Shown here: piece after piece, positions 54,593 to 63,151 of the stretch
How the letters are laid out: every line of letters starts with the position of its first letter
Numbering within the stretch: position 1 is the stretch's first letter
NCBI GenBank assembly: GCA_016794595.1
Contig: JAEUJN010000019.1
Coordinates: 1-64,000, forward strand
Direction of reading: 5' to 3'
Origin: Kineosporiaceae bacterium
Lineage (GTDB): Bacteria; Actinomycetota; Actinomycetes; Actinomycetales; Kineosporiaceae
Length of the DNA: 64,000 bases
Program-made: the position numbers and the translations under genes
Notes under the pieces: generated by a model
Databases searched by the model: none
The model's input: only the letters and a program-made list of their open reading frames with translations
Told to the model about the DNA's origin: nothing

Positions 54593-54966
54593 CCTTCGCC
54601 GCGCCCCGGGTCCGGGCCGTGGACGGCGTCCAGCGCCCTGCGCAGGGCGGCGACGTCCTCGGCCGGGACGCCGTCCACGAAACGGGACAGCGCCAGGGCG
54701 TGATCGGTGCTGTCCGACAACGCCTCCAGCATGGTGCGGGCCACCAGCACCTCCCGGTTGACCGTTGCCCAGAACCTGTGCGAGCGCCCGATCCGCTCTC
54801 GCTGGACCAGCCCCTTGCGCCGCAGTCGATCGAGCACGGTCAGCACCGTGGTCTGGGCCAGTGGTCGCCCCGGCAACCTCTGGCAGATCTCGACGGCGGA
54901 CGCGCCGTCCGGTGCCTGCCACAACTCCTCGAGGACGGCGCGCTCGAGGTGCGCCTCGCGGGCCAC
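54589..54966 (-). CDS. BlaI/MecI/CopY-family repressor
   Basis: This 125-residue winged-helix repressor contains LERAVLEELWQAPDG, helix-turn-helix TTVLTVLDRLRRKGLVQRER and a C-terminal dimer helix. The family binds TACNNNTGTA-like dyads as a dimer and is removed by proteolysis by the partner M56 protein. GTG 54966 is chosen because GGAGG lies 6 bases upstream; ATG 54981 is an alternative giving five more residues. Two matching dyads lie between this gene and the divergent ABC permease gene, so it probably controls both. Confidence 0.93.
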   Translation of the reverse strand: MAREAHLERAVLEELWQAPDGASAVEICQRLPGRPLAQTTVLTVLDRLRRKGLVQRERIGRSHRFWATVNREVLVARTMLEALSDSTDHALALSRFVDGVPAEDVAALRRALDAVHGPDPGRGEG

Positions 54967-55037
54967 GGTCCACCTCCACATCGGGACGTGTCGACCACCC
55001 CGCGGCACCGGATCGCGGAGATCCGTTGCCGACGTAC

Positions 55038-55054
55038 TTCTACGTAATGTAGAA
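55038..55054. promoter_or_regulatory. BlaI-like operator 1
   Basis: TTCTAC-gtaat-GTAGAA is a perfect 6-5-6 dyad in the blaI/permease intergenic region, of the form bound by BlaI-family repressors. Confidence 0.65.
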
Positions 55055-55063
55055 AGCAGGATA

Positions 55064-55080
55064 TTCGACGTTGCGTAGAA
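55064..55080. promoter_or_regulatory. BlaI-like operator 2
   Basis: TTCGAC-gttgc-GTAGAA is a second 6-5-6 dyad with one mismatch. Its centre is 26 bases from operator 1, about two and a half helical turns. Confidence 0.6.
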
Positions 55081-55119
55081 GTCTTGCGTACCTCCCCCAG
55101 GAAGGAAAGGCCCCGCCAG

Positions 55120-56247
55120 ATGGAGTCGACCACCAGTCAGCGGGCGCCGGCGACCCCGGGACGGGGCGGCGAGGCCGGGCTCGCGCGCCGGGCCTCTCGG
55201 GCCCACCTGATCCCGCGACGGCTCTACCCGGTGTTCCTGGTGGTGCTCACCGCTGCCCTGGTGCTGACCGTGCTGGCCGCCATCTCGGTCGGCTCGGTGT
55301 CCCTGCCGCTCGGGACGGTCTGGGCCGTGATGCTCGACCGCTCGCTCGGGATCGACACCGGGGTGCAGATCGACCCCCGGGACTCGGCGATCATCTGGAA
55401 CTTCCGCGCTCCGCGTGCCCTGCTCGGGGTCGTCGTGGGGGCCGCGCTGGCCGTGGCCGGGGCTGCCCTGCAGGCTCTGGTGCGCAACCCACTGGCCGAC
55501 CCCTACGTGCTCGGAGTGGTGCAGGGCGGCTCGCTGGGCGCCGTCCTCGTGCTCGCTCTGGGGACGGCGGCGATCGGCAAGCTGGCGCTGTCCGGAGTGG
55601 CCTTTGTCGGGGCAACGCTCGCCCTGCTGCTGGTGCTGGTCTTCAGCCGGCGACGGGGGCGGGTGTCGCCGGCCCGCCTGATCCTGGCCGGCGTGGCCGT
55701 CGGGTACGTCTTCCAGGCGGCCACCAGCTTCATCCAGCTGCGCATGATCGACGGGCAGAGCATGGCCGGTGTCGTCTTCTGGCTGCTCGGCACCCTGGCT
55801 GCGGCCTCCTGGCGCGATCTCGGGGTCCCGACCGTGGTGATGCTCGCGTGCTCGGCCTGGCTGCTGGCGCAGTACCGCACGCTGAACGCCCTGCTGATGG
55901 GCGAGGACGCCGCCGTGGCGCTCGGGGTCAAGGTGAGCAGCTTCCGCCTCCAGCTGGCGGTCGTCGCCTCCGTGCTGACCGCCTCGGTGGTGGCGATCGC
56001 CGGCGGCATCGGCTTCGTCGGCCTGATGATCCCGCACACGGCACGGCTGCTGGTGGGTGCGGATCACCGCCGGCTGCTGCCGGTGACCGCGCTGGGTGGC
56101 GCCCTGTTCCTGGTTCTGGTCGACCTGGTCGGGCGCGTGGTCATGCGGCCACTGGAGATCCCGCTCAGCGTGATCACGGCCGCGATCGGCGGCCCGGTCT
56201 TCCTGTGGCTGATGAATCGCAGCGAACGCACGCCGGGGGTCTCCTGA
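55120..56247 (+). CDS. FecCD-family ABC transporter permease (iron-siderophore/cobalamin class)
   Basis: This 375-residue permease has about nine to ten membrane helices and the FecCD/BtuC landmarks: RAPRALLGVVVGAALAVAGA, LADPYVLGVVQGG and GFVGLMIPHTARLLVGADHR. It forms the membrane channel of an importer for a metal-chelate or cofactor such as ferric siderophore, haem or cobalamin. Actinobacterial 'F420-0' transporters share this shape. ATG 55120 is preceded by GGAAGGAAAGG. It is probably repressed by BlaI at two upstream dyads. The stop overlaps the start of the ATPase gene (TGATG). Confidence 0.92.
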   Translation: MESTTSQRAPATPGRGGEAGLARRASRAHLIPRRLYPVFLVVLTAALVLTVLAAISVGSVSLPLGTVWAVMLDRSLGIDTGVQIDPRDSAIIWNFRAPRALLGVVVGAALAVAGAALQALVRNPLADPYVLGVVQGGSLGAVLVLALGTAAIGKLALSGVAFVGATLALLLVLVFSRRRGRVSPARLILAGVAVGYVFQAATSFIQLRMIDGQSMAGVVFWLLGTLAAASWRDLGVPTVVMLACSAWLLAQYRTLNALLMGEDAAVALGVKVSSFRLQLAVVASVLTASVVAIAGGIGFVGLMIPHTARLLVGADHRRLLPVTALGGALFLVLVDLVGRVVMRPLEIPLSVITAAIGGPVFLWLMNRSERTPGVS

Positions 56248-57071
56248 TGCAGGTCCAGGTTCGGGGTGCCCGGATCGCCATCGACGGCACGGTGATCGTG
56301 GACGGCGCTGATCTGACTGCGGCCCCGGGGGAGATCGTCGGTCTGATCGGACCCAACGGCTCTGGCAAGTCGACCCTGCTGCGCGGCATGTACCGGGCCC
56401 TCAGGCCGGTCGCCGGCAGCATCCACCTCGGCGAGGAGGACATCTGGCAACTACCGGCCCGCCGCTCGGCGCTGCGGACGGCGGTGGTCGCCCAGGAGGC
56501 GCCGGCCGAGTTCGACTTCACCGTGCGCGAGGTGGTCGCGCTCGGCCGGACGCCGCACAAGCGGCTCTTCGACGTCGAGGACGACACCGACCGCGAGATC
56601 GTCGAGGAGTCCATGCGCCGCACCGGGGTGCAGGCCCTGGCCGAGCGGGTCTTCGCCACCCTCAGTGGTGGCGAGAAGCAGAAGGTGCTGCTGTCCAAGG
56701 CCCTTGCGTAGCGCACCAGTGTCCTGGTGCTGGACGAGCCGACCAATCACCTCGACATCCGGGCCCAGCTCGAGCTGCTCGAACTGGTGCGAGACCTGGG
56801 GGTCACCACGGTCGCCGCGCTGCACGAGCTGAACCTCGCGGCGGCCTATTGCCACCGGATCTACGTGCTCGAGGCCGGTCGCGTGGTCGCCGACGGCACC
56901 CCCGAGGACGTGCTCACCGAGGCATTGCTGGCCGAGGTGTTCGGGGTCGCCGTCCATCGCAGCATCCATCCGCGCACCGCACGGATGAGCCTGGCCTTCG
57001 CCCCGCTCGACCCTCTCGGCGACTCCACCCCGCAGAGCCCCAACGGGTCGAGCCCGCAGTTGTCCACCTGA
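56247..57071 (+). pseudogene. ABC transporter ATP-binding protein interrupted by an in-frame TAG
   Basis: The frame codes for a 274-residue FecE/BtuD-type ATPase: Walker A GPNGSGKST at residues 35-43, Q-loop AVVAQEAPAEFDF, signature LSGGEKQKVLLSKALA, Walker B VLVLDEPTNHLDI and H-loop AALHEL. Codon 155 (56709-56711) is TAG. Relatives have Gln at this place (ALAQRTS), so a single C-to-T change of CAG would explain it. Translation stopping there gives 154 residues without Walker B and no function. Coding quality continues unchanged after the stop. This could be a true mutation, a sequencing error, or readthrough. Confidence 0.85.
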
Positions 57072-57105
57072 CCGCACCACACCCTCCAGTGAGAGGAACA
57101 CCCCC

Positions 57106-58158
57106 GTGAAACGCACCCTCACAACCGGTCTCGGCCTGGTTGTCGTCCTGCTGGCCGCGGCCTGCGGCTCCGGTGAGGCCACCACGAGCGCCGGAGCAAG
57201 CTCGGCCGCCGGATCCTCCGCGGCGGCCTCCGCTCGTGGTCCGGTCACCCTGGACCAGTGCTCGGGGGAGAAGAAGGACCGCAAGGTCACCTATGACGCC
57301 GTGCCCCAGAAGGTGTTCGCCCTGGACCCGCAATCCGCGGAGTTCCTGATCGCGCTCGGTCTGGCCGACCGGATCGTCGGTACCTGGGGGATGTACTCCG
57401 AGGAGGAGCTCGCGAAACTGCCGCAGTATTCCGGCGAGTTGCGCAAGCTCAAGAACTTCGACGACAAGCAGACCTGGCCGCCACCGATCGAGACCATCGC
57501 CGCTGCCAAGGCGGACATCGTCGTCAGCGTCTACCGGCTCAACACGTCCGGCTACCTCGACGCGGCCCGCATGAAGAAGGACGTCGGCATCGACGCCTAC
57601 AGCTTCACGAGCTACTGCCACGGCGAGGCCATGCGCAGCTTCGACCCGCTCTTCGCCGACATCACCAACCTCGGGAAGATCTTCGATGTCGACTCGGCCG
57701 CCGAGCAGCTCGTCGCCACGATGCAGGGCCAGCTCGACGAGGCCGCGAAGATCACCGCCGGTCGTCCGCGAGTCAAGGTCTGGGAGTACGCCGGCGAGGA
57801 AGTCCCTGGTCCTGTGGGCGGCACGGGCATCCCCAACGCGATCATCCACCTGGCGGGCGGCGAGAACATCTTCGAGGACTTGAACACCGTCTACGGCGAG
57901 GTCTCCTGGGAACAGGTCGTGCAGCGCAACCCTGACGTCCTGTGGCTGATGACCGACGCCGGCGCCGGTGCGATCCAGACCGAGGCCGCGCTCAGGAAGG
58001 CCGTTCCGGCGCACACCGGGCTGGCCGGGGTGGCCGGCGTGGCGAAGAAACGGTTCGTCGTAGTCCCGTACACCACCGCCGGCGCGCTCAGTGTGCACAA
58101 CGCCTCAGCGGTCCTCGATTTCGCCGAGCAGCTCCGAGATATCACTGCGGCTTCCTGA
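57106..58158 (+). CDS. ABC transporter substrate-binding lipoprotein, copy 1 (intact)
   Basis: This 350-residue class III periplasmic-binding-type lipoprotein has a signal peptide ending at the lipobox LLAAAC. A Ser/Ala-rich linker follows, then two lobes joined by a long helix. It delivers the ligand to the FecCD permease. An unusual Lys-rich SGEKKDRKVTY and the aromatic TWPPPIETIA segment are shared with the next gene. GTG start with GAGAGGA upstream. Ligand unknown: ferric siderophore, cobalamin, haem or F420-0-like compounds are candidates. Confidence 0.92.
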   Translation: MKRTLTTGLGLVVVLLAAACGSGEATTSAGASSAAGSSAAASARGPVTLDQCSGEKKDRKVTYDAVPQKVFALDPQSAEFLIALGLADRIVGTWGMYSEEELAKLPQYSGELRKLKNFDDKQTWPPPIETIAAAKADIVVSVYRLNTSGYLDAARMKKDVGIDAYSFTSYCHGEAMRSFDPLFADITNLGKIFDVDSAAEQLVATMQGQLDEAAKITAGRPRVKVWEYAGEEVPGPVGGTGIPNAIIHLAGGENIFEDLNTVYGEVSWEQVVQRNPDVLWLMTDAGAGAIQTEAALRKAVPAHTGLAGVAGVAKKRFVVVPYTTAGALSVHNASAVLDFAEQLRDITAAS

Positions 58159-58228
58159 GGCCTCGCCCGCGGCTGCCACCCACTGATCCGGCCGGGCTCA
58201 GACCCGGTCACCGACGAGAGGACCCACC

Positions 58229-59277
58229 GTGAAGCGAACCGTCCTGATCAGCCTTGGGCTGGTCGCCGTCCTGGCCACCGCCGCGTGCGGCTCGACCACC
58301 ACCACCGATCCAAGCACTGCTGCCGGGACGGGATCTGCGGCAGCTTCCTCCGCTCGTGGCCCGGTCACCCTCGACCAGTGCACGGGGGAGAAGAAGGACC
58401 GCAAGGTCACCTACGACTCCGTGCCGCAGAAGGTGTTCACCCTCGACCCGCAGTCGGCGGAGTTCCTGATCGCCATGGGTCTGGGCGAGCGCATCGTCGG
58501 CACCTGGGGCATGTACAGCGACGACGACATGAAGCAGGTGCCGCAGTACGCCGAGCAGCTCAAGAAGATCAAGAAGTACGGCGACGACAAGACCTGGCCA
58601 CCCCCGATCGAGACCATCGCCTCGACCAAGCCGGACATCGTGGTGACCACCTACCGGCTCAACATCCCCAACTACCTGGACGCCACCCGGTTGGAGAAGG
58701 ACGCCGGCATCAAGGCCTACAGCTTCACCACCTACTGCACCGGTGCCACGTTGCGTGACTTCGAGCCGCTGTTCGCCGACATCACCGCCTGGGGCAGATT
58801 TTCGACGTGCCGGACGCCGCGTCGTCCCTGATCTCGACCATGAAGGGCACGCTGGACAAGGCGGCCGCTCTCACCGCGGGCAAGCCGCGGGCCAAGGTCT
58901 GGCAGTACGCGGGCGAAGAGGTGCCCTACCCGGTCGGCGGGACCGGCATCCCGAACGCGATCATGTACCTGGCCGGGGCCGACAACGTCTTCGAGGATGT
59001 GCCGGCGGTCTACGGCGAGGTCTCCTGGGAGCAGGTCGCCAAGCGCAACGCCTCGGTGCTCTGGTTGCAGACCTCGGCGGGGCCGGGCTTCATCGAGGCC
59101 GAGGACGCGCTGAGGAAGGCCACCGAGAAGAACCCCGGGATCGCGGCCGTCGAGGGAGTGGCGAAGAAGCGGTACGTCGTCGTGCCCTACACCACGGCCG
59201 GGACCCTGAGCGTGCACAACGCCGAGGCGGTGCTGGAGTTCGCCACCAAGCTGCAGCAGGTGACGGCGGCCGGCTGA
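58229..59277 (+). pseudogene. ABC transporter substrate-binding lipoprotein, copy 2 (frameshifted)
   Basis: This tandem duplicate of the preceding gene starts at GTG 58229 with lipobox ATAAC. It keeps high similarity to copy 1 (GPVTLDQC, KKDRKVTYDSVPQKVF, TWPPPIETIA). At about 58787-58790 one base is missing: ACC-GCC-TGG-GGC replaces what should read as ACC-GCC-CTG-GGG-CAG. The frame ends at 58831, while the remaining half continues in another frame to 59277 (KVWQYAGEEV ... YVVVPYTTAG). Restoring one C gives a full-length protein. Either recent decay or a sequencing error. Confidence 0.87.
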
Positions 59278-59345
59278 CCCGACCCGCCCCGCCCGCCCCG
59301 CCCCCGCCTGCCCCCGCCCGCCCTCACGGGTGAGTGCGGGGGAGG
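59278..59345 (+). terminator. C-rich tract and hairpin after the ABC operon
   Basis: A long C-rich, G-poor tract directly follows the stop. The hairpin CCCGC-c-CTCA-cggg-TGAG-t-GCGGG (59317-59340) comes next. There is no T-run. The combination fits a Rho-type (rut-like) termination region. Confidence 0.45.
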
Positions 59346-59480
59346 GTTGGGGTGGGTAGGGAGTGCAGGGGGCACCGGCGAGTCGGGCATCGTGCTTAGA
59401 CTCGCTGTGCGAGGGTGGGCGGCCGGGCGCCGTCACGCTGCGCTCGATTGCCGTCGAACCACCGAGGACGACCCACAGCC

Positions 59481-60242
59481 GTGATCCGTTTCGAGAACGT
59501 CACCAAGGTCTACGACAGCGCTGCGGCGCTGGCCGGCCGATCGAGGACGATCCGCGGCGGACGGCGCAGGGTGGGCACCGCCGGTTCGCCCCCGCAGCAG
59601 GCCGCTCTGGACAACGTCAGCGTCGAGATCGCCAAGGGCGAGTTCGTCTTCCTGGTCGGGTCCTCCGGATCGGGCAAGTCGACGTTCCTGCGGTTGGTGC
59701 TGCGGGAGGAGCGGGCCACCCGGGGGCTGGTGCACGTGGCCGGCAAGGACGTCGCCCGCCTGGCCAGCTGGAAGGTGCCGGCGCTGCGCCGCCAGATCGG
59801 CGTGGTGTTCCAGGACTTCCGCCTGCTGCCGAACAAGACCGTCTTCGAGAACGTGGCCTTCGCCCTGCAGGTGATCGGCAAGCCACGGCACGCGATCGCC
59901 CACACGGTGCCCGAGGTGCTCGACCTGGTCGGCCTGGGGGGCATGGAGCAGCGCTTCCCGCACGAGTTGTCCGGCGGCGAGCAGCAGCGCGTGGCGATCG
60001 CCCGGGCGTTCGTCAACCGGCCCTCGATCCTGTTGGCCGACGAGCCCACCGGCAACCTCGACCCGCAGACCAGCGTCGGGATCATGCGCCTGCTCGACCG
60101 GATCAACCGCACCGGGACCACGATCGTGATGGCCACCCACGACTTCGAGATCGTCGACCAGATGCGCAAGCGGGTGTGCGAGTTGGATGCCGGCAAGTTG
60201 ATCCGTGACCAGGACCGCGGCGTGTACGGGTACGCGCGATGA
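59481..60242 (+). CDS. ftsE: Cell division ATP-binding protein FtsE, with N-terminal insertion
   Basis: This 253-residue protein is the ATPase of the FtsEX complex, which activates septal peptidoglycan hydrolases. Walker A is GSSGSGKS (residues 60-67), signature [14 protein letters not shown], Walker [13 protein letters not shown]. Typical FtsE is about 229 residues. The extra length is an Arg/Gly/Ala-rich stretch at about residues 12-40 between VTKVYDS and ALDNVSVEI. The GTG at 59481 begins the conserved [10 protein letters not shown]. The stop overlaps ftsX (ATGA). Confidence 0.96.
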   Translation: MIRFENVTKVYDSAAALAGRSRTIRGGRRRVGTAGSPPQQAALDNVSVEIAKGEFVFLVGSSGSGKSTFLRLVLREERATRGLVHVAGKDVARLASWKVPALRRQIGVVFQDFRLLPNKTVFENVAFALQVIGKPRHAIAHTVPEVLDLVGLGGMEQRFPHELSGGEQQRVAIARAFVNRPSILLADEPTGNLDPQTSVGIMRLLDRINRTGTTIVMATHDFEIVDQMRKRVCELDAGKLIRDQDRGVYGYAR

Positions 60243-61156
60243 GGTTCCAGTTCATCCTCAGCGAGATCGGCATCGGACTGCGCCGCAACCTGACCATGAC
60301 CATCTCGCTCATCCTGGTGACCACCGTCTCGCTGCTGCTGTTCGGGGTCGGCGTCCTGACCCAGAAGCAGGTCGGCCTGATGAAGAGCTACTGGGACGAC
60401 CGGGTGCAGGTCTCGATCTTCCTGTGCACCGCGGACTCGGACAAGACCACCTGTGCCGCCGGTGAGGTCACCCAGGCCCAGCGGGACCAGATCCGCGCCG
60501 ATCTCGCCTCGCCCCAGCTCGCGCCGTATGTCGACCAGGTCTTCTACGAGTCCAAGCAGGAGGCCTACGTCCGGTTCAAGGAGCAGTTCAAGGACCTGGT
60601 GCTCTCGGACAACCTGACCCCCGACCAGTTGCCGGAGTCCTTCCGGGTCAAGCTGAAGGACCCCAAGAAGTACGCCGTGGTCTCGGAGATGTTCCGCGAT
60701 CGCCCGGGCGTGGACGACGTCGAGGACCAGAACCGGGTGATCGACAAACTGTTCGCCCTGTTCGGGGGGCTGAAGTGGTCGGCGTGGGCGGTGGCCGCGC
60801 TCACGTTGCTGTCCAGCGTGCTGCTGGTGGCCACCACCATCCGGTTGACCGCCTTCACCCGGCGACGCGAGACCGCGATCATGCGCCTGGTCGGGGCCTC
60901 GAACCTGGTGATCCAGTTGCCGTTCGTGCTGGAGAGTCTCATCGCCGCCATCGCCGGCGCCTTCGGGGCCTCACTGATCCTGGTGCTGTTCACCCAGCTG
61001 GCCATCCAGGGCTGGCTCAAGGACCAGGTGCGGTTCATCAGCAGCTGGGTCGACGTCAGTGATGCCCTGCTGGTCGCGCCGTGGATGTTCGGCATCGGAA
61101 TGCTGATCGCTGGCGTGTCGTCCTTCCTCTCCCTGCGTCGATACCTCAAGGTGTAA
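60239..61156 (+). CDS. ftsX: Cell division protein FtsX
   Basis: This 305-residue membrane partner of FtsE has an N-terminal helix (residues ~22-42) and an extracytoplasmic domain (to ~175) with a Cys pair ([15 protein letters not shown]). Three C-terminal helices follow, with the conserved [14 protein letters not shown] and [13 protein letters not shown]. The outer loop probably binds the M23 peptidase encoded next. The ATG overlaps the ftsE stop. Confidence 0.96.
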   Translation: MRFQFILSEIGIGLRRNLTMTISLILVTTVSLLLFGVGVLTQKQVGLMKSYWDDRVQVSIFLCTADSDKTTCAAGEVTQAQRDQIRADLASPQLAPYVDQVFYESKQEAYVRFKEQFKDLVLSDNLTPDQLPESFRVKLKDPKKYAVVSEMFRDRPGVDDVEDQNRVIDKLFALFGGLKWSAWAVAALTLLSSVLLVATTIRLTAFTRRRETAIMRLVGASNLVIQLPFVLESLIAAIAGAFGASLILVLFTQLAIQGWLKDQVRFISSWVDVSDALLVAPWMFGIGMLIAGVSSFLSLRRYLKV

Positions 61157-61158
61157 GT

Positions 61159-61187
61159 CACCTCGACCTCTAGTCGAGGTTGAGGTG
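61159..61187 (+). terminator. Hairpin between ftsX and the M23 peptidase gene
   Basis: CACCTCGACCTC (61159-61170) pairs with GAGGTTGAGGTG (61176-61187) over 12 positions, one a G-T pair, with a five-base loop. It starts three bases after the ftsX stop. It may be an attenuator or a processing site that separates expression of ftsEX from the peptidase. Confidence 0.45.
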
Positions 61188-61230
61188 CGCTCCCAGGGGG
61201 CGTTCCCGGTCGAGACGCGGGAGCAGGGCG

Positions 61231-62550
61231 ATGGCAGCAGTCAGCGGACGGCGCGCGCTCGCGGCGGCGTTCGCGGTGACCGCGCTGGTGGTGCCGGGCG
61301 TCGTGAGTGCGCTGCCGGCGTCCTCGGCCGTCGGTCGGTACGAGCTGACCGGGACAACCCGGGCCGTGGCCGACGACATCGACAAGCGCAAGAAGTCCGT
61401 CGACGCGGCGATCGAGGAGCTGAAGGAGAGCCTCGAGGGGGCCAACGCCGACTTCGTCGAGGCCGCCGTCGCGCTGAAGAAGTCCGAGCAGAACCTGGTT
61501 GTCGCCCGGGCCGACCTCGCCTCGGCCCAGGGCCGCCTCGCCGAGGCCGCTGCCCTGGACGCCAAGCTCGGCTCCCAGCTCCAGGTGGCGCGCGAGCAGG
61601 AGGCCAAGGCCGAACGCGACCTGGCCGCCGAGGTGGACGCCGAGGCCGACACCCGCGAGGCCCTGGGCGACCTCGCCCGCCACGCATACGTGGGCAACGA
61701 CATCAGCGGGCTGTCGATCCTGCTCGAGGCCCAGAGCCCGGAGCACCTGACCGAGCGCCTCGCCTACGCCGGGGCCGCCCTGCGGGTGCAGAACGGCGCC
61801 ATCGACCGGCTGGCCGTCCAGCGGGCCGAGATGCGCGCGCGCGAGAGCAAGCTGGCCGCCGTCCGGGCGCAGATCACCGAACTCAAGCGGCAGTCGGCGA
61901 TCGTGGTGGCCACCCGGCGCGAGGCCGAGCGGCAGGCGTCGGCGGCCGAGGCGCAGGTCTCGGCTCTGGTGGTGACCCAGCAGGGTGCGGTGACCACCAT
62001 CCAGGGCAAGATCGCCGATGAGAAGAAGCGCCTGGACGAGTTGGCCGCCGAGCAGGCCAAGCTGAGGGCGATCCTGGCCGAGCGCGCCCGCAAGGCCCGC
62101 GAGGCCGCGCGCAAGCGCAACCGCAACGGTGGCGGAGGGGGCGGGGTCCCGGCGTCCAACGGGTTCTTCGGCTACCCGAGCTCGGGGCCGGTCAGTTCCG
62201 GTTTCGGCATGCGCTACCACCCGATCCTGCACATCTCCCGGATGCACACCGGCACCGACTTCGCTGCCGGGTGCGGCACCCCGGTGTACGCGGCCGCGGA
62301 CGGTGAGGTGATCTCGGCGGGCTGGGCCGGCGGGTACGGCAACCGGGTGATCATCGACCACGGGATGGTGGGCGGGGTCTCGCTGGCCACCACGTACAAC
62401 CACCTGTCCCGGATCGCCCGTGGCGGCGGATCGGTGCGGCGCGCCCAGGTGGTCGGCTACGTGGGGACGACGGGCCTGTCCACCGGGTGCCACCTGCACT
62501 TCGAGGCGCTGGCGGACGGCGGGTACGTCAACCCGATGCGCTACCTGTGA
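61231..62550 (+). CDS. M23-family murein endopeptidase, EnvC-like FtsEX partner
   Basis: This 439-residue exported protein has a signal peptide (residues ~1-33), a long coiled coil (~45-300; many Glu/Lys/Ala heptads), a basic/Gly linker and a C-terminal LytM/M23 domain. Zinc-binding motifs are HTGTDFAAGCG and CHLHFE, both intact, so it may cut peptidoglycan itself. The layout matches EnvC-type proteins that are recruited and activated by FtsEX. ATG 61231 has GGAG about 8 bases upstream. Confidence 0.93.
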   Translation: MAAVSGRRALAAAFAVTALVVPGVVSALPASSAVGRYELTGTTRAVADDIDKRKKSVDAAIEELKESLEGANADFVEAAVALKKSEQNLVVARADLASAQGRLAEAAALDAKLGSQLQVAREQEAKAERDLAAEVDAEADTREALGDLARHAYVGNDISGLSILLEAQSPEHLTERLAYAGAALRVQNGAIDRLAVQRAEMRARESKLAAVRAQITELKRQSAIVVATRREAERQASAAEAQVSALVVTQQGAVTTIQGKIADEKKRLDELAAEQAKLRAILAERARKAREAARKRNRNGGGGGGVPASNGFFGYPSSGPVSSGFGMRYHPILHISRMHTGTDFAAGCGTPVYAAADGEVISAGWAGGYGNRVIIDHGMVGGVSLATTYNHLSRIARGGGSVRRAQVVGYVGTTGLSTGCHLHFEALADGGYVNPMRYL

Positions 62551-62579
62551 CCTGTCGAGACCACGCCTAGACTGGTTCG

Positions 62580-63050
62580 ATGCCTCGGGAAACCGGCCGC
62601 AAGGTCGTCGCCTCCAACCGCAAGGCCCGGCACGACTATCACATCGACGACACCTTCGAGGCCGGCCTGATGCTGACCGGCACCGAGGTCAAGGCGCTGC
62701 GCGCGGGGCGGGCCTCGCTGGTCGACGGGTTCGTCTCGATCACGGACGGCGAGGCCTGGCTCGAGGCGGTGCACATCCCCGAGTACTCCCAGGGCACCTG
62801 GACCAACCACGCCCCGCGGCGGCGCCGCAAGCTGCTCATGCACCGCCACGAGATCGCCGAGCTCGAGGCGGCGACCCGCGAGAAGGGGCACACGATCGTG
62901 CCGCTCCAGCTGTACTTCTCCGACGGGCGCGCGAAGGTCGAGATCGCCCTGGCCCGCGGCAAGAAGGAGTACGACAAGCGGCTTGCCCTGCGCGAGCGGC
63001 AGGACAAGCGCGAGACCGAGCGCGCCGTCCAGGCTCACAAGCACCGCTGA
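62580..63050 (+). CDS. smpB: SsrA-binding protein SmpB
   Basis: This 156-residue protein binds tmRNA for rescue of stalled ribosomes. Typical segments are [28 protein letters not shown] and [27 protein letters not shown], with the basic helical tail [21 protein letters not shown] at 62580. The tmRNA gene often follows smpB in bacteria, but it is not in this window. Confidence 0.97.
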   Translation: MPRETGRKVVASNRKARHDYHIDDTFEAGLMLTGTEVKALRAGRASLVDGFVSITDGEAWLEAVHIPEYSQGTWTNHAPRRRRKLLMHRHEIAELEAATREKGHTIVPLQLYFSDGRAKVEIALARGKKEYDKRLALRERQDKRETERAVQAHKHR

Positions 63051-63073
63051 CCTGACTCGATCCCGCCCGCCCT

Positions 63074-63113
63074 CGTGATCATGCACTTTCACCGTTGAAA
63101 GTGCATGATCACG
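63074..63113. terminator. Perfect 18-base inverted repeat between convergent smpB and GGDEF-EAL genes
   Basis: CGTGATCATGCACTTTCA (63074-63091) and its exact complement (63096-63113) enclose the tetraloop CCGT. It lies between two convergent genes and would form the same stem in both transcripts, so it may be a bidirectional terminator. A C-rich tract on the minus strand (63114-63145) precedes it in the EAL transcript. Confidence 0.65.
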
Positions 63114-63151
63114 GCGGGGGGGCGGGGGCGGGGTGGGTGGGTCAGGCCGGG

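Noticed and set aside
54967-55119. Cobalamin riboswitch upstream of the FecCD permease
   Set aside because: The gap is too short and is occupied by BlaI-like dyads; no conserved B12-box sequence is seen.
62551-63151. tmRNA gene next to smpB
   Set aside because: No tRNA-Ala-like ends or tag sequence could be found; the space is filled by smpB and a palindrome.
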